Assembly (NCBI GenBank): GCA_015056815.1
Contig: SVFN01000002.1
Coordinates: 62,001 to 126,000, forward strand
DNA: 64,000 nt
From: Lachnospiraceae bacterium
Lineage (GTDB): Bacteria; Bacillota; Clostridia; Lachnospirales; Lachnospiraceae
Direction of reading: 5' to 3'
Part shown: piece by piece, positions 36,101 to 45,245 of the stretch
Layout of the letters: the number at the start of each line of letters is the position of its first letter
Position numbering within the stretch: position 1 is the stretch's first letter
The notes under the pieces: model-generated
Database searches by the model: none
Told to the model about the DNA's origin: nothing
Seen by the model: only the letters and a program-made list of their open reading frames with translations
Translations under genes and position numbers: made by a program

Positions 36101-37342
36101 TTATTCTTCCACTCTTCTGCACTCAAGATAATAGCGTTTTTCATAAGCCTCTCCCATGGAAAAGGTCTTACGGGGCAAAACTCCTCCCGACTGTATCGCC
36201 GGAAACAGGCTTTCTTTACGGATAGCGCCCAAAGCAATCCCGACACAGTTGTCTTTTTTAACGATCTCCTCCACAGCATCTGTGCCATGCACGTAATCGA
36301 TGCTGCTCTCTTTATGTCCGACAAGATACTCATCCAGAAACGTCTGTATGATATCCACCGGTATACGTCCCTCGGTCCCCGAGAGATCATAGGATTCCCT
36401 GTCTGTCACACCCACAAAAGTAATACTGTCACCAGTGTCATAACTTATCCCCTGTTCTTTCAGTGCTTCTTTGAACTCTGACACAAGTGTCTTTTTATCC
36501 GTGTGGAACATCACTCTGTGGATCGGTTCAAATTCCAGGGATTCATCATGCAGGTTCACCACTTCCACCAGCGCATATCTTGCCGGATGACTCTCCCTTT
36601 CCTTTTCTGACAGAGTTGTCTTTAGCTGTTCCCAGCAGGTCTTCGCTGTCGCAAGAGAATGATTGCCATCTCCCACAGCAAGAAATAATCCACCACTGGC
36701 ATTTTGTTTCTCATACAACCGGGAATTCAAGAGCCCGGCTTCTTCTCCCTCAATGGCATAACCTGTAATATGCCCGCCGCCTAACATCAGATCTGTATCA
36801 TAAACGATTTTCAACGAAGTCCTTCTTTTATAGAGCGGTTCGATGAGACTTCTCTCCGGATCATCGATCAACAGCATGATATGCGGACTTTCCACAACGG
36901 CTCCCTGTCTGATCTGTACCCTCGGAGGTATCCTCGATGCGATAGTCTGCTCCGTTGCTCTGACCAATGCCTTCTTTTCGGGTCTGAAATCGTATGCTTC
37001 CAGATCCAGACACCCTACCAGACCTTTTCGTACTCCGCATCCCAGTCGGCGTTCCACCAAAACAAAGCCGTCTTTTATGGAAGTTCTCAGTACTCCGTCT
37101 TTCAGATACTGTGTCATACGTTCCTGAATTCTCCCGATCCGCTCCTTGGCATCTTCTTTCTCCAGATATACCTCGGGGAATATGATATGCAAAGCAGACG
37201 GCGCTTCTCCTACGAACTGTTCCGCCTTTTTCCAGTATTCCGGCTGACTCGTGTACTGATCGCAGGCGATCACTGCCCATTTTGACAAATCTATATCATC
37301 AGACGGCAACAGAATATCCGTCGAAGCAAAGCATGCTTTCAT
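36101..37342 (-). CDS. DUF1015 family protein
   Basis: A 413-aa soluble protein. I recognise DUF1015 from the conserved block GDGNHSLATAKTCWE (about 230-245), the IACDQYTSQPEYW stretch near the N-terminus and the RKTFSMGEAYEKR-type C-terminal end. These proteins are widespread in anaerobes; a role in serine or cofactor metabolism has been suggested by gene neighbourhood, but no activity is settled as far as I know. It has its own promoter and follows the pyrF terminator. Confidence 0.8.
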   Translation of the reverse strand: MKACFASTDILLPSDDIDLSKWAVIACDQYTSQPEYWKKAEQFVGEAPSALHIIFPEVYLEKEDAKERIGRIQERMTQYLKDGVLRTSIKDGFVLVERRLGCGVRKGLVGCLDLEAYDFRPEKKALVRATEQTIASRIPPRVQIRQGAVVESPHIMLLIDDPERSLIEPLYKRRTSLKIVYDTDLMLGGGHITGYAIEGEEAGLLNSRLYEKQNASGGLFLAVGDGNHSLATAKTCWEQLKTTLSEKERESHPARYALVEVVNLHDESLEFEPIHRVMFHTDKKTLVSEFKEALKEQGISYDTGDSITFVGVTDRESYDLSGTEGRIPVDIIQTFLDEYLVGHKESSIDYVHGTDAVEEIVKKDNCVGIALGAIRKESLFPAIQSGGVLPRKTFSMGEAYEKRYYLECRRVEE

Positions 37343-37397
37343 ATCGAAACCTCCCTGTCAGAGTGTAGGATCACTTCATTTTCTCACGGCAAATCTG

Positions 37398-37427
37398 ATT
37401 ATAGCACTCCAAAACCGGATTGCGCAA
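37398..37427 (-). promoter_or_regulatory. Promoter of the DUF1015 gene
   Basis: TTGCGC and TATAAT with an 18-bp spacer and a TG before the -10 (extended -10) on the minus strand. It lies between the pyrF terminator and the DUF1015 start. Confidence 0.65.
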
Positions 37428-37436
37428 CGCTTTTAT

Positions 37437-37497
37437 AAAAAATACCTGACATTTTAGAACTGTTTCGGATAAAAACGTTTCTCTGTCAGGTATTTTT
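37437..37497 (-). terminator. Terminator after pyrF
   Basis: AAAAATACCTGACA pairs with TGTCAGGTATTTTT across a 30-base loop and is followed by T residues on the minus strand. It starts 4 bp after the pyrF stop. Confidence 0.8.
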
Positions 37498-37500
37498 CTT

Positions 37501-38430
37501 TTATCTTGCTGCCAGTGCTGAAGCAATATCTTCTTTCATGTCAAGTACCGCCTGTCTGGACGCATCCGCGAAGTTTTCAGGCGTAAATCTTTCTTTATAA
37601 AGGTCATTCTGATAAGCGGCGATGATCCCGCGAGAGGAATTTACGATGGCTCCCAATCCGTCTTCATTGAAGAAATGAACCAGATCCTTTCCTTTGCCAC
37701 CCTGCGCACCATAACCCGGAACCAGAATGTATGTCTTTGGCATGATCTGTCTGAGGACTTTTCCCATTTCGGGATAAGTCGCCCCTACAACAGCACCGAC
37801 ATAGCTGTAAGCATCGCCCATGGCTTCGCTCCCCCACTCAGCCACTTTCTCTCCAACCAGCTCATACAACGGTCTGTTGTCTGTCACGCGGTCCTGGAAT
37901 TCTCCGCTGCTTGGATTGGAAGTCTTAACCAACACAAAAATACCCTTTTTTTCTTCTTTGCACACATCTACAAACGGTTTCACGCCATCCGTTCCAAGGT
38001 ATGGGTTCACTGTCACGAAATCCTCATCAAAACCGTAATAGTTTTTGCTTCCTACCGTTACTTTACCCAGATGTCCGACAGCATATGCAGCTGATGTGGA
38101 ACCGATATCCCCGCGTTTGATATCTCCGATCACTACAAGGTCTTTTTCTTTACAATAATCAACGGTCTTTTTAAATGCAACAAGTCCCGGGATCCCAAAC
38201 TGCTCATACATGGCGATCTGCGGCTTTACTGCAGGGATCAGATCATATACCGCATCCACGATTGCTTTATTGTACTGCCAGATCGCCTCTGCCGCGCCTT
38301 CCAGAGTCTCGCCCTTTTCTTCAAACGCTCTTTTCGTAATATGCTCCGGAATGAATTTCATCATAGGATCCAGTCCTACTACGATCGGTGCATTCGTCTT
38401 CTGAATATTCGAAATCAATTTGTTAATCAT
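37501..38430 (-). CDS. pyrF: Orotidine-5'-phosphate decarboxylase
   Basis: A 309-aa OMP decarboxylase of the longer subfamily 2 type. The catalytic Asp/Lys motif is VVIGDIKRGDIGSTS, with VGLDPMMKFIP at the first strand and VPGYGAQGGKG near the phosphate site. It follows nrdD by 51 bp with GGAGAA before the ATG. No separate promoter is evident, so it may be read with nrdD. That would link deoxynucleotide and UMP supply. Confidence 0.95.
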   Translation of the reverse strand: MINKLISNIQKTNAPIVVGLDPMMKFIPEHITKRAFEEKGETLEGAAEAIWQYNKAIVDAVYDLIPAVKPQIAMYEQFGIPGLVAFKKTVDYCKEKDLVVIGDIKRGDIGSTSAAYAVGHLGKVTVGSKNYYGFDEDFVTVNPYLGTDGVKPFVDVCKEEKKGIFVLVKTSNPSSGEFQDRVTDNRPLYELVGEKVAEWGSEAMGDAYSYVGAVVGATYPEMGKVLRQIMPKTYILVPGYGAQGGKGKDLVHFFNEDGLGAIVNSSRGIIAAYQNDLYKERFTPENFADASRQAVLDMKEDIASALAAR

Positions 38431-38481
38431 ATTCTCTTCTCCGCTTATTTATTATTGTTCTGTTGCTGTTTTACACCGGTG

Positions 38482-40905
38482 TTACACCGTATCGACCAGC
38501 TCTGCCGTTTTATTCTCCTGCCTGCGGGAGTCCACATATTCCTTGATGCGTGATGCATTGACATACTTCTTCGGCGCTCCGCTGCCAACGATCACCAGAG
38601 TCGGTGCCTGCATGACTGAATAACGCTTGACAAGCTCCATATTCTCTTCCGCATCGATCACAATATACTTCTCGTTTTTCAGATATTCCTTCGCCAGCTT
38701 GCAATTCGGGCAGGTCTTGGTCGTAAAGAGATATTTCATATCCTCCGGCGTCTGCACCGAAACATCCTGCAACGCATCTTCACCCGTTCTGCTGCTGATG
38801 GTCACGACACTGGTAGTCGGTTTCTTTAACGCAGAATTCTCGATATCATACTCGGTCCGGTTGGCGTATTCCTGCAGCTTTCCATCGTTCCAGTTCTTAA
38901 CCGGACGATAATAGCCGGTGATACGGCTGTATACTTCCGTCTCTCTGCCACAGTGCGGACATACCTTTTTCTCGCCGGCAAGATAACCATGTTCCTTACA
39001 GATCGAATAAGTCGGTGATAAGGTATAATAAGGCAGTTTATAATTCTGTGCAATCGTACGCACCAGCTCTGCCGCCGCTTTCCAGTCCGGAAGCTTTTCT
39101 CCCAGAAATGCATGAAATACCGTACCGGATGTATATAATGTCTGCAGATCATCCTGAATATCCAGTGCATCAAAAATATCTGCCGTATAATCTACCGGAA
39201 GATGGGACGAATTGGTGTAATACGGCGTGTCTCCCATATGACCTGCCGTCTTGATCCCCGGATAACGCTTCTTATCATGTTTCGCAAGGCGGTATGTCGT
39301 ACTCTCCGCCGGAGTTGCTTCCAGGTTATACAGATCTCCGTACTCTTCCTGATAATCGGAAAGACGGTTTCTCATATGGTTGAGCACTTCCTTCGTAAAC
39401 TCCTGCGTATGTTTGTCTGTCATATCCGCGCGAAGCCAGTTGGCATTTAATCCCACTTCGTTCATACCGATCAGTCCAATCGTAGAGAAGTGGTTGTCAA
39501 AGCTTCCAAGATATCTCTTCGTATAAGGATAAAGTCCTTCATTTAACAGTTTGGAGATCACGCCCCTCTTGATCTTTAAGGAACGTGCCGCAATATCCAT
39601 CATATGATCCAGACGTTTAAAAAAATCGCTCTTGGAATTAGACAGATAAGCGATCCTGGGCATATTGATGGTCACAACGCCCACACTTCCGGTACTCTCA
39701 CCGGAGCCGAAGAAACCGCCGGTTTTCTTGCGTAACTCTCTTAGATCCAGCCTCAGCCTGCAACACATACTGCGGACATCGCTTGGCTCCATATCGGAAT
39801 TAATATAATTCGAAAAATACGGTGTGCCGTATTTGGATGTCATTTCAAATAAAAGCCTGTTGTTCTCTGTATCAGACCAGTCAAAATCCCTGGTGATGGA
39901 ATATGTCGGGATCGGATACTGGAATCCCCTGCCGTTGGCATCGCCCTCGATCATCGTTTCGATGAAGGCCTTGTTGATCATATCCATTTCCTTCTTACAG
40001 TCTTTGTAGCAGAAATCCATCTCCTTCCCACCCACAATCGCCGGAAGGTTTGCCAGATCCGCAGGGACCGTCCAGTCCAGTGTGATATTGGAAAAGGGTG
40101 CCTGTGTCCCCCAGCGGCTCGGTGTATTCACACCATAGATGAACGCCTCAATGCACTTCTTTACCTCTTCATAGGAAAGATGATCCACCTTCACAAACGG
40201 TGCCAGGTATGTATCAAAGGATGAGAAAGCCTGTGCTCCCGCCCATTCATTCTGCATGATCCCCAGGAAGTTCACCATCTGGTTGCACAAAACGGAAAGG
40301 TGTGCTGCCGGTGCAGAAGTGATCTTGCCCGGAATCCCGCCCAGGCCTTCCTTGATCAGCTGTTTTAAGCTCCAGCCGGCACAGTATCCTGTCAGCATGG
40401 AAAGATCATGGATATGGATATCTGCATTGCGATGTGCCTCCGCGATCTCCTCATCATAAATCTCACTCAGCCAATAGTTTGCTGTAACAGCACCGGAATT
40501 GGAAAGGATCAGTCCGCCCACAGAATACGTCACGGTGGAATTCTCCTTCACCCGCCAGTCTTCGACCTTCACATAGTTATTGACAATCTCTTTGTAATCA
40601 AGGATCGTGGATTTCATCGTACGCAGCTTCTCACGCTGCTTGCGATACAGAATGTATGCTTTGGCCGCCTCGGTAAAACCTGCCTGCTCCAAAACCTTCT
40701 CCACACTGTCCTGTACATCTTCAATGTGTATCCGTCCGTCTTTCACCTTCGCCTGAAAATCTGCCGTAACCCGAAGTGAGATCAGATCTATGATCTCATG
40801 GTTGAACTGCATCTGTGTCGCATTGAACGCCTTGATGATCGCATCTGTAATACGGTTCAGATTAAATTCTGCCACCTGACCATCTCTCTTAATTACATCC
40901 AACAT
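38482..40905 (-). CDS. nrdD: Anaerobic ribonucleotide reductase with fused glutaredoxin-like domain
   Basis: An 807-aa class III reductase that makes deoxynucleotides without oxygen. Residues 1-95 are the ATP-cone (IKRDGQVAEFNLNRI). The barrel follows, then the zinc site (CKEHGY...CPHCGRE) and the glycyl-radical motif RITGY with Gly near 664. Ordinary NrdD ends about 30 residues later. Here another 110 residues follow with a thioredoxin/glutaredoxin fold: CPNC at 732-735, a VIDAEEN strand and the cis-Pro loop MQAPTLVIVG. This built-in dithiol is likely the electron donor. No nrdG activase is in the window. Promoter and NrdR boxes lie upstream. Confidence 0.95.
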   Translation of the reverse strand: MLDVIKRDGQVAEFNLNRITDAIIKAFNATQMQFNHEIIDLISLRVTADFQAKVKDGRIHIEDVQDSVEKVLEQAGFTEAAKAYILYRKQREKLRTMKSTILDYKEIVNNYVKVEDWRVKENSTVTYSVGGLILSNSGAVTANYWLSEIYDEEIAEAHRNADIHIHDLSMLTGYCAGWSLKQLIKEGLGGIPGKITSAPAAHLSVLCNQMVNFLGIMQNEWAGAQAFSSFDTYLAPFVKVDHLSYEEVKKCIEAFIYGVNTPSRWGTQAPFSNITLDWTVPADLANLPAIVGGKEMDFCYKDCKKEMDMINKAFIETMIEGDANGRGFQYPIPTYSITRDFDWSDTENNRLLFEMTSKYGTPYFSNYINSDMEPSDVRSMCCRLRLDLRELRKKTGGFFGSGESTGSVGVVTINMPRIAYLSNSKSDFFKRLDHMMDIAARSLKIKRGVISKLLNEGLYPYTKRYLGSFDNHFSTIGLIGMNEVGLNANWLRADMTDKHTQEFTKEVLNHMRNRLSDYQEEYGDLYNLEATPAESTTYRLAKHDKKRYPGIKTAGHMGDTPYYTNSSHLPVDYTADIFDALDIQDDLQTLYTSGTVFHAFLGEKLPDWKAAAELVRTIAQNYKLPYYTLSPTYSICKEHGYLAGEKKVCPHCGRETEVYSRITGYYRPVKNWNDGKLQEYANRTEYDIENSALKKPTTSVVTISSRTGEDALQDVSVQTPEDMKYLFTTKTCPNCKLAKEYLKNEKYIVIDAEENMELVKRYSVMQAPTLVIVGSGAPKKYVNASRIKEYVDSRRQENKTAELVDTV

Positions 40906-41060
40906 AGCTTGCCCTCTTTCCTTCCTGCCGCCTATTCAGTCTCCCGACCAAACCTTCCCCAAAACAATTTTGTATCGGTATATCAGTGGCTCTGGACACC
41001 CCTATCCGGAAACCCTGTTCCCTGTTTTCGTCTCTCGAAAAATTCGGCTGTACGGTTTTC

Positions 41061-41089
41061 ATTTTAGCATTGTCATTTTTAAAAGTCAA
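41061..41089 (-). promoter_or_regulatory. Promoter of nrdD
   Basis: TTGACT and TAAAAT with a 17-bp spacer on the minus strand. The leader to the ATG at 40905 is about 150 bases and holds no gene. Confidence 0.75.
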
Positions 41090-41096
41090 CACAGAA

Positions 41097-41144
41097 GCGC
41101 TACATCTAATGTCTGCATATTTATGTAAACACAAGATATAGCGC
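41097..41144 (-). promoter_or_regulatory. Tandem NrdR boxes
   Basis: Two 16-bp sites are separated by exactly 16 bp (32 bp centre to centre, about three helical turns), immediately upstream of the nrdD -35. The distal one, GCGCTATATCTTGTGT, matches 13 of 16 positions of the consensus ACACWATATATWGTGT. The proximal one, ACATTAGATGTAGCGC, is weaker. This spacing is characteristic of NrdR, the zinc/ATP-cone repressor of ribonucleotide reductase genes. The rest of the spacer to the lipoprotein stop (41145-41355) holds nothing I can name. Confidence 0.8.
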
Positions 41145-41355
41145 TTTTTTATTTTCGGTACCAGTATTCGAAAAACCTTGATTTTAAACGTTTTCTCTTC
41201 TTTTTACTCTCAAAACAGTATTCCATGATTCGACAATATTCACAAAGATTTTTCTGATTTGAGCCATAATTTTCTAAATCTGAGACAGTTATCTCCACCT
41301 CCGGTCCGCAGCAGACAGATCCGCTTTACGTGTTACGGATAGACCGCACAGGCGG

Positions 41356-42426
41356 CTAACGGCTCTTCAAAAAAGCATACTCCTTCTTTGCCGCCTCGTC
41401 TTCCGGATAGGCCGCCGTATAATCTTTCATCAGCCCCTTCGCCTTCTCGAAATCTCCCAGATACTCGCAGGCAACTGCCTGATTATACATCAGGCTCTGT
41501 CTGTACGGATTGTCCTCCACCTGAAGACCTGCCGTAAATGCATCCATCGCCCCGGCATAATCCTCTGCTTTCAGTTTACATAATCCAAGTTGATTGTACA
41601 TTTCCGCATCCGGATCATTTTCCTGCAGATAAGCACTGTACAGACCGGAAGCATAATCGCTTTCATCCAGTGCTTCATAGGATCTGCCAAGCATCAGGAC
41701 CGTTACCGCATCCGGCTTCTTCATGTTGCTCTTGGCGTTCTCCAGATTATTGCGTGCATTTTCATAATCTTCCAGGTAGTAATAGATTCTGCCTTTTTCA
41801 AACTCATTTAAATCCTTCGGATGCTCCGACAACAGCTTGTTCAGATAAGCCTTGCCATCCTCTGAAAGATCATAATTTGCTAAAACCTCGTAGATATCGA
41901 TCACCATATCCGGGTCTGATCTGGAAAGCTCGATGGCTTTCTCAAAATCCGCTTTTCCCTTTTCGCTCTCTCCCACCTTCATCCAGGCACTTCCTCTGAG
42001 AAAAAAGGCATCCTTGTCGTTCTCTCTAAGATCCACGATCGCATCTAACGTATCAATGGCCGCCATGGCATCTCCGCTTTTGTATTTCGCTGTGGCAAGA
42101 TAAAAATTGATATCATATTCCAGATTGGATGGGAACATCCCCGCCTGCTTCAGCGCTTCCTCGAAGGAAACGATCGCATTCTCATAGTCTCCCATTCCCA
42201 TATACGCCAGTCCCTGCCCGCGATAGACAAGCTCTAAATCCTCACCGTCCGAAACAGCCTGCTCAAAATCCGCAAGTGCCTCCTCATAGCTTTGTTCTTC
42301 GACAGCCTTCATGCCGGCTTCTGTCTTCTCGCTGCTTTTCGCTCCGCACGCCGTCAGCAGACATCCTGCACCCGCAAGCGCACAGATCACTGTCCATTTT
42401 CCCTTTTTCCACTGTTTCTTCGTCAT
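41356..42426 (-). CDS. TPR-repeat lipoprotein
   Basis: A 356-aa exported lipoprotein. The signal peptide ends in the lipobox LTAC with the modified Cys at 27. The rest is helical tetratricopeptide repeats, roughly eight, for example SYEEALADFEQAV, DYENAIVSFEEAL and DYAGAMDAFTAGL. Such proteins scaffold envelope or secretion complexes; no partner is evident here. The likely promoter is at 42517-42546, and a GC hairpin (about 42459-42487) lies in its leader. Confidence 0.88.
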   Translation of the reverse strand: MTKKQWKKGKWTVICALAGAGCLLTACGAKSSEKTEAGMKAVEEQSYEEALADFEQAVSDGEDLELVYRGQGLAYMGMGDYENAIVSFEEALKQAGMFPSNLEYDINFYLATAKYKSGDAMAAIDTLDAIVDLRENDKDAFFLRGSAWMKVGESEKGKADFEKAIELSRSDPDMVIDIYEVLANYDLSEDGKAYLNKLLSEHPKDLNEFEKGRIYYYLEDYENARNNLENAKSNMKKPDAVTVLMLGRSYEALDESDYASGLYSAYLQENDPDAEMYNQLGLCKLKAEDYAGAMDAFTAGLQVEDNPYRQSLMYNQAVACEYLGDFEKAKGLMKDYTAAYPEDEAAKKEYAFLKSR

Positions 42427-42516
42427 TCTTTTCCTGCCTTACTCTTTCTGATTCATTTTGTGTTTTCTGTGGAGCGGGTAAAAGTGCTCACCCGCTTTCG
42501 ACCCTGATATCGTTTT

Positions 42517-42546
42517 ATTATACCATTTATTTCAATGATCCCGCAA
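42517..42546 (-). promoter_or_regulatory. Promoter of the TPR lipoprotein gene
   Basis: An extended -10 (TGG before TATAAT) with a weak -35 TTGCGG at 18 bp, placed just before the stop codon of the upstream GTPase gene. A stem AGCGGGT/ACCCGCT follows in the leader without a T-run. Confidence 0.55.
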
Positions 42547-42552
42547 CGGGCA

Positions 42553-45189
42553 TCAGAAAAAATCCCGCATCTGTTCTTCCATCCGGCGGACATCTTCCAG
42601 AAATTCCCGTGCGGAACGGCGAAGGGCGCCATGCCCTGCCACGATCATCTGCTCCAGGCCGTCTGATGTAACGACCATCACATGCTCCTTGTGTCCGATC
42701 TGTCTTGTGACTTTCTCGATATACATATCCGCGGTCTCGGCTTCTTTTGTGTAAACCACATGAATGTTGTGATATGTCGTGACTTCCCTTTGCTTCCCTT
42801 TGACTTTATATGCATCAAACACCGCGATCAGCACACATTTGTGAAAGCCCTGATAGTTGCACAGGATGTCCAAAAGCCTGCCCCTCGCTGCATCCAGGCT
42901 GATCGTTGAAAGCTCTTTCAGTTCGTCCCAGGCAAAAATAACATTATAGCCATCCACCAGAACATATTGCTCTTTGTCCTTTACTGTCAAAGCGCTATGG
43001 CTTTCTTTGTATACCTTTTTGGCCTCCTCGATATTTTTGCGCTTATCTTCCGGGCTCTTTGCATTCTCATACCCGAAGCCTGTACGGGAAGCCGGATATC
43101 TTTTGATCTTGCCAAAGGTACGTTCAAAGATTGCCTCCAACTCTTTATCCTGTTCCCAGGATCCGTACATACCGTCCGTTTTCTTCAGGCTGCCCGTCTG
43201 TGATACACTCCTTTGCTTTTGCGCATCAGACACTTCCGCTTCTTCCCGAGTGCTCCCGGAATCTTTCAGAAAACCGCCCACATGCATATAGCGGAACACT
43301 TCATCCCATTTTACATAGGTACCCGCTCCGTGGGAGCAGAATACCGAGCCGGTAGGATTATCCAGATCCGTCTCGCTGTCATATCCCGCCTCTAGGATAA
43401 CCTCTTCAGCATTATGACATTCCCCGTAGCCCTTAAACGTACAGTAAATCCTTCCCAGTCCTCTGGTATACGCTGTCACTTCGGAAGGGTAGTCTTTCAT
43501 GCAGGCCACCGGTGCACTTCCGGTCAATACCACAAACCCTTCTTCCACAACCTCTTCCGGTGCGATCTCACAGGTTCCGTACATTCTCTGTACGTCCGTC
43601 ATGGCTCTGCCGGACATTTCCTGAGGGATTTCCATCCGGAACCGGTAGTAAGGCTCCAGCAGTACGGACTGCGCCTGTTTCAGTCCCTGCCTGACCGCCC
43701 GATAGGTCGCCTGTCTGAAATCTCCGCCTTCCGTGTGCTTGTCGTGTGCACGTCCTCCCACCACCGTAATCTTCATATCCGTGATCGCCGATCCGGTAAG
43801 TACGCCCGGATGCTCGCGTTCCGACAAGTGTGTCAGGATCAGTCTCTGCCAGTTCAGATCCAGCTTGTCCGTACTGCACTGCGTGGCAAACTGTAATCCC
43901 ATTCCTTCCTCCAGCGGCTCCAGCAGCAGGTGCACCTCCGCATAATGACGCAGGGGTTCAAAATGACCGACACCCTCAACCATACTTTTGATGGTCTCCT
44001 TATATACGATATGACCGCTTCCAAACTCCACCGGAAAGCCGAGGCGTTCTTCCATACGGCTTTTGAGGATCTCGGTCTGTACTTCGCCCATAAGCTTGAT
44101 GCGGATCTCTTTGTGCTTCTCGTTCCAGCTTAGATATAACTTTGGATCTTCTTCCATAAATTCTGACAGCTTACGGTAAGCGGCATGGACATCACAGTCC
44201 GCCGGAAGCACAATACGATATTCCAGCACCGGTTCAGACAGCAGCTCTTCCTCCAGATATTCCACCCCGAATCCCTGGCCGATACGGGTTTTTTCCAGAC
44301 CGGTCAACGCACAGATCTCACCGGCTTTTGCTTCATTGACCGTTGTATATTTTGCTCCGTTGTAGAGGCGGATCTGATTGATCTTTTCCTCTCCCAGAAG
44401 GCTTTTTACCTTTAAATCTCCCCCGGTGACTTTTATATGTGTCAGGCGATTATTCTGCTCATCCCGCGTGATCTTAAAAACCCGGGCACCAAACCGGTCG
44501 GGATAGTGCTTTTGCAGGGTATATTCCGAAAGTCCTTTTAAAAACTCCCCGACTCCCTGCCCCTTTAAGGCCGAGCCAAAGTAACAGGGGAACACTTTCC
44601 GTCTTGCGATCAGCCCGGCGATCTGCTCTGTTTCCAAAGCATTGGCCTGCATATAGTGCTCCAGTACCGACTCATCCTGCAGGGCGATCTCCTCTGACCA
44701 TTCCTCCTTGTCTGCAAAAGGATCAAAACTGATGCAGCTTTCCGACAGCTGTTTTTTTAACCCGGTCAGGAGCATATGCTTATCCACGCCGCGAAGGTCT
44801 GTCTTATTGATAAACAAAAAGACCGGAACGCGGTGTCTTTTTAACAGTCGCCATACCGTCCGCGTATGACTCTGGACACCATCCGTACCGCTTATGACCA
44901 AGATCGCATAGTCTAAAACCTGCAAGGTCTGCTCCATCTGGGTGGAAAAGTCCACATGCCCCGGCGTATCCACCAGACACACCTCCATGTCATCATAGGA
45001 AAATCTTGCCTGTTTGGAAAAGATCGTGATTCCGCGCTTCTTTTCCAGACTGTCCGTATCCAAAAAGGTATCTCCGTTATCCACCCGTCCCATCTGACGA
45101 AGTTGCCCGGCACGATACAGCATACATTCCGATAAAGTTGTCTTACCCGCATCCACATGGGCTACGATTCCTATAGTCAGTTTCTTCAT
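42553..45189 (-). CDS. Ribosomal-protection-type GTPase fused to Rae1/YacP NYN nuclease
   Basis: An 878-aa protein. Residues 1 to about 640 are an EF-G-like translational GTPase of the Tet(M)/Tet(O) ribosomal-protection family: G1 AHVDAGKTTL, switch I KKRGITI, G3 DTPGH, G4 NKTD, then domains II-V with LLEPYYRFRMEIPQE. A variable linker of about 90 residues follows. Residues 741-878 match YacP/Rae1 of the NYN family: LVDGYNVIFAW, VFDAYKVKG, TKEAETADMYIEK, VTSDGLEQ and GHGALRRSAREF, with the acidic catalytic Asps in place. Rae1 cuts mRNA in the ribosomal A site. The fusion could therefore clear drug- or stall-blocked ribosomes and cleave the message. Tetracycline resistance is possible but not shown. 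Confidence 0.88.
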   Translation of the reverse strand: MKKLTIGIVAHVDAGKTTLSECMLYRAGQLRQMGRVDNGDTFLDTDSLEKKRGITIFSKQARFSYDDMEVCLVDTPGHVDFSTQMEQTLQVLDYAILVISGTDGVQSHTRTVWRLLKRHRVPVFLFINKTDLRGVDKHMLLTGLKKQLSESCISFDPFADKEEWSEEIALQDESVLEHYMQANALETEQIAGLIARRKVFPCYFGSALKGQGVGEFLKGLSEYTLQKHYPDRFGARVFKITRDEQNNRLTHIKVTGGDLKVKSLLGEEKINQIRLYNGAKYTTVNEAKAGEICALTGLEKTRIGQGFGVEYLEEELLSEPVLEYRIVLPADCDVHAAYRKLSEFMEEDPKLYLSWNEKHKEIRIKLMGEVQTEILKSRMEERLGFPVEFGSGHIVYKETIKSMVEGVGHFEPLRHYAEVHLLLEPLEEGMGLQFATQCSTDKLDLNWQRLILTHLSEREHPGVLTGSAITDMKITVVGGRAHDKHTEGGDFRQATYRAVRQGLKQAQSVLLEPYYRFRMEIPQEMSGRAMTDVQRMYGTCEIAPEEVVEEGFVVLTGSAPVACMKDYPSEVTAYTRGLGRIYCTFKGYGECHNAEEVILEAGYDSETDLDNPTGSVFCSHGAGTYVKWDEVFRYMHVGGFLKDSGSTREEAEVSDAQKQRSVSQTGSLKKTDGMYGSWEQDKELEAIFERTFGKIKRYPASRTGFGYENAKSPEDKRKNIEEAKKVYKESHSALTVKDKEQYVLVDGYNVIFAWDELKELSTISLDAARGRLLDILCNYQGFHKCVLIAVFDAYKVKGKQREVTTYHNIHVVYTKEAETADMYIEKVTRQIGHKEHVMVVTSDGLEQMIVAGHGALRRSAREFLEDVRRMEEQMRDFF

Positions 45190-45245
45190 GTCCTACTATC
45201 TGTAAAGCCTTTCTTTCTGTTCCCGATCTCTTTTTCTTCTAAAAA

